Counted from the first letter of the stretch, positions 1 through 10,307 are shown. The stretch is DNA of 25,756 nt from Welwitschia mirabilis (GCA_051453625.1 JBOZIK010000001.1:148841469-148867224), one strand, 5' to 3'. Translations and numbers: made by a program. Notes: generated by a model from the letters alone, not told the origin.

Positions 1-759
1 ACAGATAGTTAAACTGAAAGCAAAGAAGATAACTCCTTGTAAATCCTTGTCGTCTTCGTCATCGTCTGGATGACCACATGAACGACACTGTTATCCCATA
101 CTTTTATAGATTGTATTCCCGAGTTGTCGCCTATTATTAGCAACTTTACTTTGCATGATAACTAGAGTTTTTATTATGCTTTTCTGTCAGTTCCGTTCTA
201 CTTTTTGTTTCTAAATAAAGGTCTCCCCCTCGATCCCTAGTTATCTTTGACAGTACTGGACATTCTCCTTATAGGAGATCTTGGGACCGGAGAACCATCT
301 TGTAATCTAGAGAGATGTTACCTTAGTGTTGGGTGGCGTATTCTCCATTGAGGAATGACTACTTTGTGATATAGATGTTACTTTTTATCTTTAATATAAA
401 TTACTCTTTCTAATAATTGTAGGAACTTATTCCCTCATAGTTTATGTTGTTCTAGATTCGTGACAGATTTCTTGAATTATATAGATTATGAGGGCAGTCT
501 TCGTTAAGGTTGAGCTTGATTAGATTAGGTGCATTGCTGTTTCTTTTCATAGATTAGTCTTGCATCGCTATTTTATTTTATACATTGCAATTTAAATTAA
601 TAGATTAAAGTTACATATTTCTCTTTGAAATCAAATTTTTATTGTCCATACCATTAGCCTTTGATGGAATTATGACATTCAGATCACTCCGTCTATACTA
701 TCATGTTGTATTTTGCATCTTATTGATAATTAACAGGATTGAAATTGAAGTGTGAAACA
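1..759 (+). repeat. Family A repeat, copy 1 (probable LTR fragment)
   Basis: This stretch matches 17.92-18.65 kb along most of its length. Shared landmarks in the same order are a TAGGAGATC block (near 274 and 18141), a CTCCATTGAGG block (near 342 and 18212), a TTAGGTGCATTG block (near 525 and 18399) and TTATGACATTCA (near 669 and 18558). Both copies reach an ...ACA end followed by TTGCA at 759 and 18647. The left side runs off the window. The second copy follows a polypurine-like stretch, so I infer an LTR; this copy alone would only be called a dispersed repeat. It contains no ORF of note. It abuts the truncated family B LTR at about 785. Confidence 0.6.
58..74. repeat. Short palindrome GTCATC-GATGAC
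   Basis: Perfect 6-bp arms, GTCATC and GATGAC, flank a 5-base loop. Related degenerate versions occur in the family A copy near 17.93 kb and in the element body near 13.61, 17.34 and 17.82 kb. Confidence 0.5.
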
Positions 760-985
760 TTGCACAAATACATACCACAACAGATATCTAATAAAATATT
801 TCATAAAGACATGGGCAAATATTTAAGATTTTAACAAATTTCATGAGATAATAACTAGAAAGTATGACCTCTAATAAACAAATTTTATCTCAAGAAGGAA
901 AATCATCATTTCTTAAAATCGTAGAATTTCAAAGTAAACTTCAAATACTGTAAGCCACACTCTTATGAATAAATAAAGTTTATTT

Positions 986-1168
986 NNNNNNNNNNNNNNN
1001 NNNNNNNNNNNNNNNNNNNNNNNNNNNNNNNNNNNNNNNNNNNNNNNNNNNNNNNNNNNNNNNNNNNNNNNNNNNNNNNNNNNNNNNNNNNNNNNNNNNN
1101 NNNNNNNNNNNNNNNNNNNNNNNNNNNNNNNNNNNNNNNNNNNNNNNNNNNNNNNNNNNNNNNNNNNN
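986..1168. other. Assembly gap (183 N) inside the left family B LTR
   Basis: The equivalent stretch of the other LTR copy (about 8527-8703) is roughly 175 bases. The gap size therefore looks like a real estimate and no large insertion is expected. Confidence 0.9.
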
Positions 1169-1361
1169 GATGAGAACTGTGAAAATCTCACAGCTCCTAG
1201 TATGGCCCAGTAAGAATAGGTATTTTGGTAAGATACTTCAAGGATCAAGATAATAAGAAAAAGTTTAAGACTTTCAAGAAATTCAAGACATAAAGAGATA
1301 ATAAACTCATGATTATGAATGAGAATATCAATATAATATATATAATCTAAATCATCATTAA

Positions 1362-1568
1362 CTTCACTGCCTCGTTCAATGATTAGTGAAGTCCACTACC
1401 TCATTCAAAAATCTATAGTTCTCATATAATATTTAACTTCATTACCTCATCCCACAATCTATAAAGCCCACTACCTCATTCGGTGATCTATGGTAATATA
1501 ATATCCCTACTACCTTGTTTAGCAATTTATGGGATTCTCTCTTGACTACCTCGTTTGATGATCTATGA
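1362..1568. repeat. Minisatellite of ~29-30 bp in the left LTR copy
   Basis: Degenerate tandem copies of a unit reading roughly CACTACCTCATTCGATGATC plus TGTGAAGTC. At least five CTACCTC/TTACCTC/CTGCCTC starts are visible. The same array is in the central LTR at 8909-9172. Confidence 0.7.
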
Positions 1569-2151
1569 AAAATACATAATCATAGATCCAACAAGATTAT
1601 ATCATGAAACTAAGATAGATTTTACTACAACATAATACCTCAACCATAGATTTTAACCAAAAGATGACAAGTCAATACAATAGGATAAATCACAAATTTT
1701 TATCTCATACTAAGAAAGATAATCTCAAGATATTAAAAAAATGATAATGAAGATGAAACTTATATTAGTACATATTTTATCTCATTCAAACATCACATGA
1801 TTTAATGTTCGACGTATAGAAATATAAATACACATCAATTTCAGTAAATAAATCCATAAGCAAGGACCATCAAGAAAATACAAAAGTATAAAATCATATA
1901 TAACATGATTATTTTAACATAGAATGCATAAGAAGGGGCCATTAATAAAGAACAAAAGTATGGAATCATACTAATTAACAAGAAGAGCTCGTTGAGATCT
2001 TTACTAGTCTTCAAGGTTTTTTTGGCTTCAAGACTCAGTAGTAAAAGTTTCATCAAAAATAAAAGTGAGTTAAAAGGAGGAGGAGAGTCTTACTTATAAT
2101 CAAGATTTGGTGAAATGTAAAGAGTTACAAGAATATGAGGACAAATAAAAG

Positions 2152-2260
2152 TTGATAAAGATTCCTTGCATATGAAGATAAATGAAAGTTGGCAAAGACT
2201 CCTTGCATATGAAGACAAATAAATGTTGATAAAGATTCCTTGCATATGAAAATAAAATAT
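2152..2260. repeat. 37-bp tandem repeat in the left LTR copy
   Basis: TCCTTGCATATGA recurs at 2163, 2200 and 2237, an exact 37-base period, with AAAGTTGGCAAAG-like sequence between the copies. The array is conserved in the central LTR with the same period. Confidence 0.8.
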
Positions 2261-2487
2261 CATGAATAAGGGTGGTTAAGAGAGGAATTACATAACATCT
2301 TATAAATGATTGCTTGGCCACTGCATGCTTTTAATAATATAATCAAGATAATGCTTCACATTTAATAATAAGAAAAAGAAATAAATAACATGTCTCCACA
2401 GTAAACATTTAATTCAGTAGTTACTTTCAATTGCATAAGTAAATAAAAGATATCATTTCCACCACAAGAGCATATACAAATCAGGTA

Positions 2488-2675
2488 NNNNNNNNNNNNN
2501 NNNNNNNNNNNNNNNNNNNNNNNNNNNNNNNNNNNNNNNNNNNNNNNNNNNNNNNNNNNNNNNNNNNNNNNNNNNNNNNNNNNNNNNNNNNNNNNNNNNN
2601 NNNNNNNNNNNNNNNNNNNNNNNNNNNNNNNNNNNNNNNNNNNNNNNNNNNNNNNNNNNNNNNNNNNNNNNNNNN
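2488..2675. other. Assembly gap (188 N) covering an LTR/pol boundary
   Basis: The left flank matches the central LTR near 10085 and the right flank matches about 10278. The missing ~193 bases should hold the LTR end and polypurine tract. Confidence 0.85.
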
Positions 2676-2830
2676 AACTTACTAAAGATTGGATTTTTAC
2701 TGATTAATATTTTGTTTTGTCTTCCAAGTTTCTACTTTTATAGATTGGTTGTATCATAATAATCTTAAAATATTCTCCATAATATGTATTAAAAGTTATT
2801 CTTATAGTCATACAAATATTCACAATCTTC
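2676..2830 (-). pseudogene. Chromodomain end of gypsy pol, badly decayed
   Basis: Directly beyond the gap, AACTTACTAAAGATTGG and TTTTGTCTTCCAAGTT align with AACTTGCTAAAAGGTC and TTTCGTTTCCCAAGTT at about 10279-10340, the last codons of the chromodomain of the right-hand element. On the minus strand the residues YKSRNLEDKTK line up with the MDEVTWETK end of the better copy. The match weakens beyond about 2755 and I cannot follow it securely past 2830. Chromodomains at the integrase C-terminus direct chromovirus insertion to marked chromatin; nothing functional remains here. The value of this fragment is positional: it shows the left LTR was the 3' LTR of a pol-bearing unit on the minus strand. 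Confidence 0.55.
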
Positions 2831-4480
2831 TTAAGGGTTAATTCGCAATTCAAACTATGATTGATATCTTCATATACATATGGATCATGCAATATTACTA
2901 AGCAATTCATAGTAAATCATAAAGCCATACTTCACCTCATTGATTTGATAAAATTACTACAAAGTATATTGTGGAATTTCTCCATAATTGCCTTCATGTT
3001 GGAAGTAGTTGGTATAGGCTAGTCTTTGGCTTCACACTGTTGTTCTTTAACAAACAAATCCTCAAAGCTTAGTCTAGTCCATTAATATCATCAATATAAT
3101 GATTCATTAANNNNNNNNNNNNNNNNNNNNNNNNNNNNNNNNNNNNNNNNNNNNNNNNNNNNNNNNNNNNNNNNNNNNNNNNNNNNNNNNNNNNNNNNNN
3201 NNNNNNNNNNNNNNNNNNNNNNNNNNNNNNNNNATTTCTAAGAAAATAGTTGAATACACTTACAGATAAGTTGAACCATTTAATTTCATAAGCCAAAATA
3301 TCTCAATGACCTCCTTATACTGACTAAAGCAAAATGTGCTTAAACTATTAAGTTCAAAACTGCAACTCAATTATTGTAAGACAACAATCTCTTACTCTAA
3401 TTTGTGATACACACTTCAATAGTTGTTAAGAAGAAATTTCTCAAGCTTAAGTTTATAATTGTAGATTTCTTCCACACTACACTCCTTATTTTGTACTTCT
3501 TTTAATGCCTTTTTAACACTTCTAATTATATATTCTAATTGAGTTTCCACTTTAAAGATTATTATTTACAATATAGCACTCATTTGCAATAAGTAAGAAA
3601 ATTCCCTGACATATTTTTGTACTTTTTGATGAAAGTGATAATACATAAACAAGTAAGTTGAAAAGATTAAATTAAGTAGATAATATAACAATAGAATCTA
3701 GATTTTCAAATAAATTTTTCTTATAAAGAACTTAGAAACTTAAGAGAAATTTTGAGAGTTAACCAAAAGCTAGGTGTTTAAAAGGCATAAGGTAGTGATC
3801 CATACTTGATAATTGAAGGATATTAAGCTTAATTGACTACGTAGATGAGCTATCTCTCTTGGATAAAGATAAAATAAGCTTAAATCAAGGTGAATAGCAA
3901 GCTTTTAATTAAGGTTCTAAAAAGTTAATGTTCAAAGCATTGTTCAAATGGTTTTAGCATCTAGAGATTACATGGCATTTTATCAAAGAATAAATTAAAC
4001 TCTACTCTTTTCTTTTAAGAATAATCAAGAAAATAGTATCAAAGGAAGGTAGGGATCAATAAGAAGTCAATGCAGAAATCTCACACAATGACTAGTTATC
4101 TATTGGTAATGAATAAATTTCATAATCATCCCATATGGAATGGATAGATTTTAGTATAATGAATTAATAGGTCCTACACATTAATGCTAAAATGTATAAT
4201 AATTTATATTAAGTCACATATGACAAACTAATAATATTTCCAAGTTTAGCTAGTTAGGAAATGAATTATTATTAATATTCCAATGATTAAAAATCATCAT
4301 AGGGGATTGAACTTATGACCTAGGAAATTGGAATCCTATTGATATCCATCTTTAACAAAAGGATCCATTTAATATGAAGGGCCCACACAAGTCCATTAAA
4401 TAGTATGTGATATATTTTTAAGGATCATTTTGACAAAAATACATTATGCAATAGAAAGGAAGGTCACATAGACTGCATAA
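2831..4480. other. Unassigned AT-rich internal sequence with a gap
   Basis: I see no supportable gene. A minus-strand open stretch at about 3420-3555 reads VETQLEYIIRSVKKALKEVQ, a helical lysine/glutamate-rich peptide without a family I know, and it soon meets stops. By position this should be the pol and upstream part of the left family B unit, but I find no integrase, RNase H or RT motif. The region is either very old, replaced by an insertion, or part of a non-autonomous derivative. Confidence 0.5.
3111..3233. other. Assembly gap (123 N)
   Basis: Run of N in unassigned sequence. There is no second copy to estimate its true content. Confidence 0.9.
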
Positions 4481-4767
4481 GAGATAATTTTAGTGGAATG
4501 TAAAAAGGAGTCTAAAATAAAATACCAAAAGGGAAGGTAATGTCAAAAGTCATAGAATGACATATGTTAGGATTGGGCATTATCACAATGTTAAGGAGAA
4601 GAAAGAAATGTGTTGTATACTAAAGCTTAAAAAAGAATAAGAAATCAACGCAGATGAAAGGAAAAGAGAAGTTCACATTTACAATGCCCGTGCATGCCAC
4701 TACATCCTTGCCTGATTATGCTCATTGAATCATAAAAATCATATCTAGGCAGCTAACATTATAGAAT

Positions 4768-5058
4768 TTGAAGTTAAACATAGATCCAAATGGAAAAGAA
4801 ATTGATACATGCATGAGTGAAATGAAGAAGCAACATAAAATGGTAAATGAAGGCTATCAGACTAGTGCTAAGAAGAAAATTAAAAAAATTTATATTGGGC
4901 ATTTGACAATGTGCGCAGCTTTTAAGGAAATGATTCCAAAAGTCTACGCATTACACTATAAGGAAATTTACACTACATTTCACAAGAATATCACTAGAGA
5001 TTGGTGGAGCAAGGGCTGTAATGAGTGGAAAAGAGGATGGAGTTATCATCATGATTAA
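4768..5058 (+). CDS. Unidentified 96-codon ORF, possible coding remnant
   Basis: An ATG-to-TAA frame of 96 codons, the longest N-free frame in the left internal region, on the strand opposite to the retroelement. The product would be basic and hydrophilic. It starts MKLNIDPNGKEIDTCMSEM, has a KKKIKKIY stretch near residue 37, and ends with a tryptophan-rich patch (WWSKGCNEWKRGW, about residues 79-91). Upstream, 4480-4760 is purine-rich and in the same frame has short open pieces broken by stops. Downstream, 5060-5440 is also purine-rich and includes an acidic open stretch (near 5310-5400). This could be an eroded transposase or captured host exon, but no motif decides it. It may equally be chance. 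I assign no function. Confidence 0.25.
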   Translation: MKLNIDPNGKEIDTCMSEMKKQHKMVNEGYQTSAKKKIKKIYIGHLTMCAAFKEMIPKVYALHYKEIYTTFHKNITRDWWSKGCNEWKRGWSYHHD

Positions 5059-7081
5059 GGAGAATAGATGAACTACAATAGGTTACGGTTAAATTATTGA
5101 GTTACAAGCACGATTCTAGATTCATTTTGTTAGAGTAAGTAATGTATGCATCAAAAGAAAAGGATGTTAAAAAAGCATTGGAAGGCATCAAAGGAAGAAT
5201 GAAAGTCACATAGCTGCAAAGTGAGATAAGAAAGATGCATTGGATAGAAAAGCCAAGGCGCATGCGAGACATTCAAAAAAAGCATAAGTATTACATTATG
5301 ATCAATCAATGCAGAGGGAAGAGGTAAGGAGAAGTGATGCTGATGATGACACATTTAATCAAGATGTTAGTGATAAAGATATGGACAATTTCTCGAGTCT
5401 TATAATGAGATATGATGGTAACTAAGAAATGTACTGAAAGGCATGAAGATAACATGTTATCATTATTTAACATTTTGTTACTCGATTATTTCTCTTTTCT
5501 TGATTATGTTTAAGTGGTGTTTTCTATAATGTTTTTTAGAAAATGATGATTGTCTATCAAGATGTGTGTTTAACTTCACCAATGCTAATGCTTTCATAAC
5601 AATTTGACTTCCCCATTTTTTATTATTTTATCTTCTTTCTTGTGGTTTGGTTCAATTGTTATGGCATCTGGACTTCCACTATCGACGCATATGGATATTT
5701 ATTTCATTCTATAATGAATGCATTATATGTGGCCAAATCCATAATAGAATGCCTATATCATAATCTTCTCTTTGTATGAATCAACTTTTTCTACTAAAGT
5801 TGGTTCTTACTATTATGATTATGCAGAGGTAAGGAAGCATTTGATCATTGAGAAAAATAATAAGGGATGGATTTGACAAAAGATAGATGAGCCTTATTAA
5901 CATTATGATTAACATTTATATCTAGACGCAACTTCTACTATTAAGATAATGCCCAACATATCTCTTTTCAACTTTAATTATTGGTTTTAGAAAATCTGAC
6001 TCACAGGCAGGAGGTGGTATCAACATCTATGCATCAGACGCATCAGTTATGATAATTTTAAATGTGAATAAATTATATATGTATTTTTGAAATAGAGTAA
6101 TTTCCCAATACACCATCCTTACTTTGGAAGAAGCTTCAAATAAGGGACTACCTCTTATTCGCATTTCAGAATCAATAGTGTATAGAAGGTAAGGAATTCC
6201 TAACATGTTTTGTTTGGACTTACTTGGTGTTTGCTTATATGACCATAGACATCCCCTCTATTGCAGACATGTAAGCAAAGCATAAGTAGAGAATATGTAA
6301 AAGGAGATGTTCCCAAAAAGAACACATTTAAGAAAATAAATGCACATAGATTTTATATTGTTATTTTAAGTAAGACTGAACTATACTATTTCAACCAAAA
6401 ATATTCTGAATGCCATCCATGAAAACACTATCCCCATTTGTAGATTCATGTAGAACATGGCTTTGTATTTAGTATTCACATGATTTCTTCTTTTTCCATG
6501 CGTTTTTCCTATAAATGTAATAGATCAGCGTAAACAAGTACTCTTGGATGATCTCATCATTAAATAAAAAAACTTTCTTTAGAAAAAATTTTGCAAGTAG
6601 AGGCCACTTTAAAATGCTTGATGGTTTGGGATGCTTCAACTAATTTTTCTTCCATTATTTTTCTTTTTTCTTCCTCCATTATCATGAGATCTATATAAGT
6701 GGTCCTTCATGTACTAATATCGCTATGCTAGCCTAAAATATAATCCTATGTACCACTCCCATATTCATGAACAAGATGAAGCACAATCATAGCCCATGAG
6801 TTTTACATGAGTATTCTAAGAATCCTTAATCAACATGCGTTGATCAATTGTCATGAAACAGGCATAGTAACTAGCCCATGTGAGAGTCCTTTAGGCATCA
6901 CTCATATAATAATACACTCACTGGGTGATATTTGGTGGTTTCTTATTTCATGCTTTTTGCTCATCGATTAAGCAAGTTGCAAGAGATGAGGGGCATGAGA
7001 GTACCATTCTAGCAAATAGAAATGGGCAAGTCACATTTTGCATTAGCCAAGTTTTTATTGTACTCATTTTCATTTTCACAG
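5059..7081. other. Unassigned sequence, partly intron-like
   Basis: 5060-5440 is purine-rich. After that, long T-rich tracts (5470-5640, 6640-6680) alternate with short less AT-biased islands. AG-ended pyrimidine-leading junctions occur near 5827 (ATGCAG then AGGTAAGG) and 6008 (TCACAG then GCAGGAGGTGG). This resembles plus-strand plant intron/exon alternation, but no protein family is recognisable in the islands, so I call no gene. Confidence 0.3.
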
Positions 7082-7228
7082 GTGAAGGATCTAAATGACA
7101 TATTGCAAGAAGGCCAGTCACAGTATCAGCTCCCTGGAGGAGACTCATGGCAACTGCGTTGGTACACAGGCTTGCACTTTTTGTTACTGGTGGTGTATCA
7201 ACCTATGAAACAGATTTATGAATTGTGA
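7082..7228 (+). pseudogene. Exon-like block of unknown origin
   Basis: A pyrimidine-rich tract ending TTTTCATTTTCACAG runs directly into an open frame reading VKDLNDILQEGQSQYQLPGG and then DSWQLRWYTGLHFLLLVVYQ before TGA. Base composition is clearly richer in G and C than the surroundings, and the GGDSWQLRWYTG segment looks protein-like. I do not recognise the family. The opposite strand is also open here, which weakens the case. It lies about 340 bases beyond the primer binding site of the left family B unit, in antisense. If real, it is a single captured exon, not a working gene. Confidence 0.3.
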
Positions 7229-7334
7229 TTTAATTTTTTAATCCTACTATAAATCTATCAAATAATTCCTGCTCAAAACTCATCTTTAAAACTCCTCTTT
7301 TTACTAAATTAATTTTGTAATTAAAAGTTAAAGA

Positions 7335-7432
7335 CTTTAAATATGCTTAAGTGTTTATTATGCAACATTGTGAAGAGTGCCTTAAGGCTTTCTTCACAAT
7401 ATTTTTTTAAACATATTTAAATTTAATTTAAT
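7335..7432. repeat. Imperfect foldback repeat (hairpin, MITE-like)
   Basis: The core ATTGTGAAGA (7367-7376) pairs exactly with TCTTCACAAT (7391-7400) around a loop containing the palindrome GCCTTAAGGC (7379-7388). Outside the core, AAATATGCTTAA on the left pairs with TTAAACATATTT on the right with mismatches. It sits in the leader of the left family B unit. It could be a small foldback element or a structured leader. No target-site duplication was confirmed. Confidence 0.6.
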
Positions 7433-7569
7433 TATTTATTATTATTAGTATGAAGATTAGAAAATCCCATTTAAAATTGAAAAAATAATTATGCTTAGTG
7501 ACTTTGCTAAGTTTGGATGTCATAGATAATGACTTTAGCACAATTACTCCCAGTGAAATCATGACCTAA

Positions 7570-7581
7570 GCTCTAATACCA
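7570..7581 (-). other. Primer binding site, tRNA-iMet type
   Basis: On the minus strand this reads TGGTATTAGAGC, one transition away from the TGGTATCAGAGC that plant retroelements use to prime on initiator tRNA-Met. It lies three bases beyond the LTR end at 7585. It shows that the LTR at 7585-10251 acts as the 5' LTR for the unit to its left. Confidence 0.85.
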
Positions 7582-7784
7582 AAATGTAACATCCTAAAAA
7601 AACTAATGTTGAAAACTTTTAACTTACTCGGTTGCTATAATACCTCAAAACAAAATGCCCAATTTTCTTATTCTAAACTTAGGAATGTTACTTATTTAGT
7701 AAGAAATTAAATTCTCATTGTTCTTCTTTATCAAAAGCATTAATTAAAAGCTATCTATATTATTGATAGAAAAGTTAAACTTTG

Positions 7785-7964
7785 TAATGTCCATCTTAAG
7801 AACTTATAACTTCCTTTTTATAATGTCCATCTCAAGAATTTGTAGCTTCCTTTTTGTAATGTCCATCTCAAGAATTTGTAACTTCCTTTTTGTAACATTC
7901 ATTTTAAGAGTTTGTAACTTCCTTTTTGTAATGTCCATCTTAAGAATTTTTAACTTCCTTAATA
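7785..7964. repeat. 36-bp tandem repeat, five copies
   Basis: TAATGTCCATCTC-like starts recur at 7785, 7821, 7857, 7893 (TAACATTCATTTT) and 7929, an exact 36-base period. Each unit continues AAGAATTTGTAACTTCCTTT. Because 36 is a multiple of three, one frame stays open and reads as a repeated 12-residue NFLFVMSISRIC. I regard that as a by-product, not a protein. The left LTR copy lacks this segment. Confidence 0.9.
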
Positions 7965-8908
7965 ATGGATCTCTTTAAGGTGATCTTCTCCTCCATGACA
8001 CCTTAAATTAGTTTTTAAAGGGAACTTTCCTACTAACTGATCTTACAATGCTTAATTTATTTCAAAAGAAAAGGTAACTTCTTTTTCTTAGGATTTAAAT
8101 TCCTTTGGGAAGGATGGAAAGTCTCTTATTACCATTTAAAAGAAATTTTATTAAAGTTACATTACAAAATTTGTGATAGACTTAGAAAAACATCAACTTA
8201 TCACAAAATCTTTTAAAGTGTTCCAATAAAATTTTCCAAGGAAATTGTCCAATTATAATGTAATAATAATGCACAAATTCAAGTACTCCAAGAAGATTCT
8301 CAAAAATCCACAAATTTTCCATTTGATATCAAATAGAATATTTTATAAACATAGGGGCAAAGATTTAAGATTTTAACAAATTTCATCAAATAATAACTGG
8401 AAAGTATGACATCCAATAAACAAATTTTATCTCATGAAGGAAAATCATCATTCCTTAAAATCATATAATTTCCAAGTAAACTTCAAGTACTGCAAGCCAT
8501 ACTCTTATGAATAAATAGAATCTATTTCTAATCAAAATAACAATTGGCATAATAACTATTTATGAGTTTAAGTAATTAACTCTAATAGCCCAAGAGATAC
8601 AGTAAATCAGAGGATTTTTTCATCATTTTAGATTTGATGATTCATCATGAACTCATGCCATCTTAGCAATTAGACACTAAATTTTCCACCTATTATAAAA
8701 AAGATATGAAATGTGAACTATGATAATTTCATAACCCTTAGCATGGCCCAAGAAATAATAGGTATTTTGACAATATACTTCAAGAATCGAGACAACAAGA
8801 AAAAGTTCAAGACTTTTAAAAAAATCAAGACATATGTACATAATGAACCCATGGTTATGAATGAGAATATCAATATAACATATATATATAATCTCAATCA
8901 TCATTAAT

Positions 8909-9172
8909 TTCACTGCCTTGTTTGGTAATCTTTGAATTCCACTACCTTATTTAATGATTTGTGGTTCTCATATAATATTTTACTTCATTGCCTCATTTGG
9001 TGATCTGTGAAGCCCACTGCCTCATTCAAAGATCTTTGAAGTCCACTACCTCATTCAATAATATGTGGTAATATAATATCCCCACTACCTCATTTTTCGA
9101 TCTATAGGATTCTCTCTTCACTGCCTCGTTCAACGACCTATAAAGTCTACTACCTCATTCGATGATCTGTGG
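8909..9172. repeat. Minisatellite of ~29-30 bp, about eight copies
   Basis: Recurring CACTGCCTCATTCGGTGATC plus TGTGAAGTC with variation, interrupted twice by TAATATAATAT-type inserts. It has the same layout as 1362-1568, so the array predates the separation of the two LTR copies. Confidence 0.75.
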
Positions 9173-9746
9173 AAAATTCATAACCATAGGTCCATGATAT
9201 CACGAAACTAAGATAGGTTTTACCAAAACATAATACCTCAACCATAGATTTCAACCACAAGATGACAAGTTAATATAATAGGAATCCATCACAAATTATT
9301 ATCTCATACTAAGAAAGATAACCTCAAGATATCAAAAAAAAGGATAATGAAGATGAAACACATATTAGCATAGATTTTATTTCATTCAAGCATCACATAA
9401 TTTAATGTTCAACATACAAGAATATAAATACACATTGATTTTAGTAAACAAATCCATAAGCAAGGACCATCAATAAAATACAAAACTATAAAATCATACA
9501 TAACATGATAATTTTAACATATAATGCATAATAAGGAACCATTAAGGAAGTACAAAAATATGGAAGCATACCAATTATCAAGAATAACTTGAGATCTTTA
9601 CTAGTCTTCAAGGCTTTTCTAGCTTCAAGACTTGGTAGCAAAAGGTTCTTCAAAAATGAAAGTGAGGTAAAAAGAGGAGGAGAGTCCTATTTATAATTGA
9701 GATTTGATGAAATGCGAAGAGTCACAAGAATATGAGGAAAAACAAA

Positions 9747-9850
9747 AGTTGGAAAAGATTCCTTACATATGAAGAAAAACAAAATTTGGCAATGATTCCT
9801 TACATATAAAGATAAATAAAAGTTGGCAAAGATTCTTTGCATATGAAGAT
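9747..9850. repeat. 37-bp tandem repeat, three copies
   Basis: TCCTTAC/TCTTTGC starts at 9760, 9797 and 9834 give an exact 37-base period, identical to the left LTR copy. Confidence 0.8.
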
Positions 9851-10251
9851 AAAATATCATGAATGAGGGTAGTAAAGAGAGGGATTACATAAAATTTCAT
9901 AAATGATTTTCTAGTCACCGGGTGCTTTTAATAATATAATCAAGATAATGCTTCACATTTAATAATGAGAAAAAGGAATAAATAATATGTCTCCATAGTA
10001 TACATTCAATTCAGCATTTACGTTCAATTGCATAAGTAAATAAAAGATATCATTTTCACCACAAGAGCATATAAAAATTGGGTACAAATATTTATACAAA
10101 ATGGTATGTATATTATAATTTAATAAGATTTTATTTCAAGAATCATAGCATTTACAACAATTAAGGTTTCAAGAAAATCAAGATTTTTTAAATATTTCAT
10201 TAAACATAAACTTGCAAATTTTCTAAGAAACATAAAAATGTGGACGTGACA

Positions 10252-10265
10252 TTTCTCATCTCCTT
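10252..10265 (-). other. Polypurine tract beside the 3' LTR
   Basis: The minus strand reads AAGGAGATGAGAAA directly before the LTR start TGTCACG. All but one base are purines, as expected for the second-strand primer of a gypsy element. Confidence 0.8.
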
Positions 10266-10307
10266 AAAAGTTTTGTCCTCAAAACTTGCTAAAAGGTCAG
10301 GTTTCCA

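Larger units (their letters stand above)
785..2487 (-). repeat. Family B gypsy LTR, left copy (truncated)
   Basis: This sequence aligns collinearly with 8325-10085 inside the complete LTR at 7585-10251. Shared blocks include AAATTTTATCTCA, GGAAAATCATCATT, the CCACTACCTCATTC minisatellite, AAATCCATAAGCAAGGACCAT, and the ATTCCTTGCATATGAAGATA minisatellite. It lacks the part matching 7585-8325, so the end of the LTR that lies on the left is missing, and family A sequence sits there instead. The other LTR end should fall inside the N run at 2488-2675, because homology resumes in pol sequence at 2676. The minus strand is inferred from the complete copy. No ORF in it looks like a gene; those present are chance frames in AT-rich DNA. 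Confidence 0.85.
7585..10251 (-). repeat. Complete family B gypsy LTR (central, shared)
   Basis: Bounded by TG at 7585 and CA at 10251. On the minus strand it begins TGTCACGTCCACA and ends GGATGTTACA, typical ends of plant chromovirus LTRs. Its right flank has a polypurine tract and the pol 3' end; its left flank has a primer binding site. It is 2667 bp long and collinear with 785-2487 from 8325 onward. Three minisatellites lie inside it: 36-bp (7785-7964), ~29-bp (8909-9172) and 37-bp (9747-9850). Small ORFs inside (for example near 8677-8913 on both strands) are LTR noise. Confidence 0.88.

Noticed and set aside
913-1248. 111-codon minus-strand ORF
   Set aside because: Most of it is N; the rest is LTR sequence.
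3069-3296. 75-codon minus-strand ORF
   Set aside because: More than half is N and no motif is visible.
6948-7148. 66-codon minus-strand ORF (MSLLQGADTVTG...)
   Set aside because: Overlaps the plus-strand exon-like block; no recognised family and no splice or promoter context, though it weakens the plus-strand call.
7785-7964. CRISPR-like array from 36-base periodicity
   Set aside because: Units are directly adjacent with no unique spacers and the context is a plant LTR.
7763-7978. A repeat protein with a 12-residue unit
   Set aside because: The frame stays open only because the DNA repeat is 36 bp; it lies inside an LTR and the peptide has no sensible composition.
8677-8913. Overlapping ORFs on both strands in the LTR
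   Set aside because: Chance frames in AT-rich LTR; the left LTR copy does not keep them.
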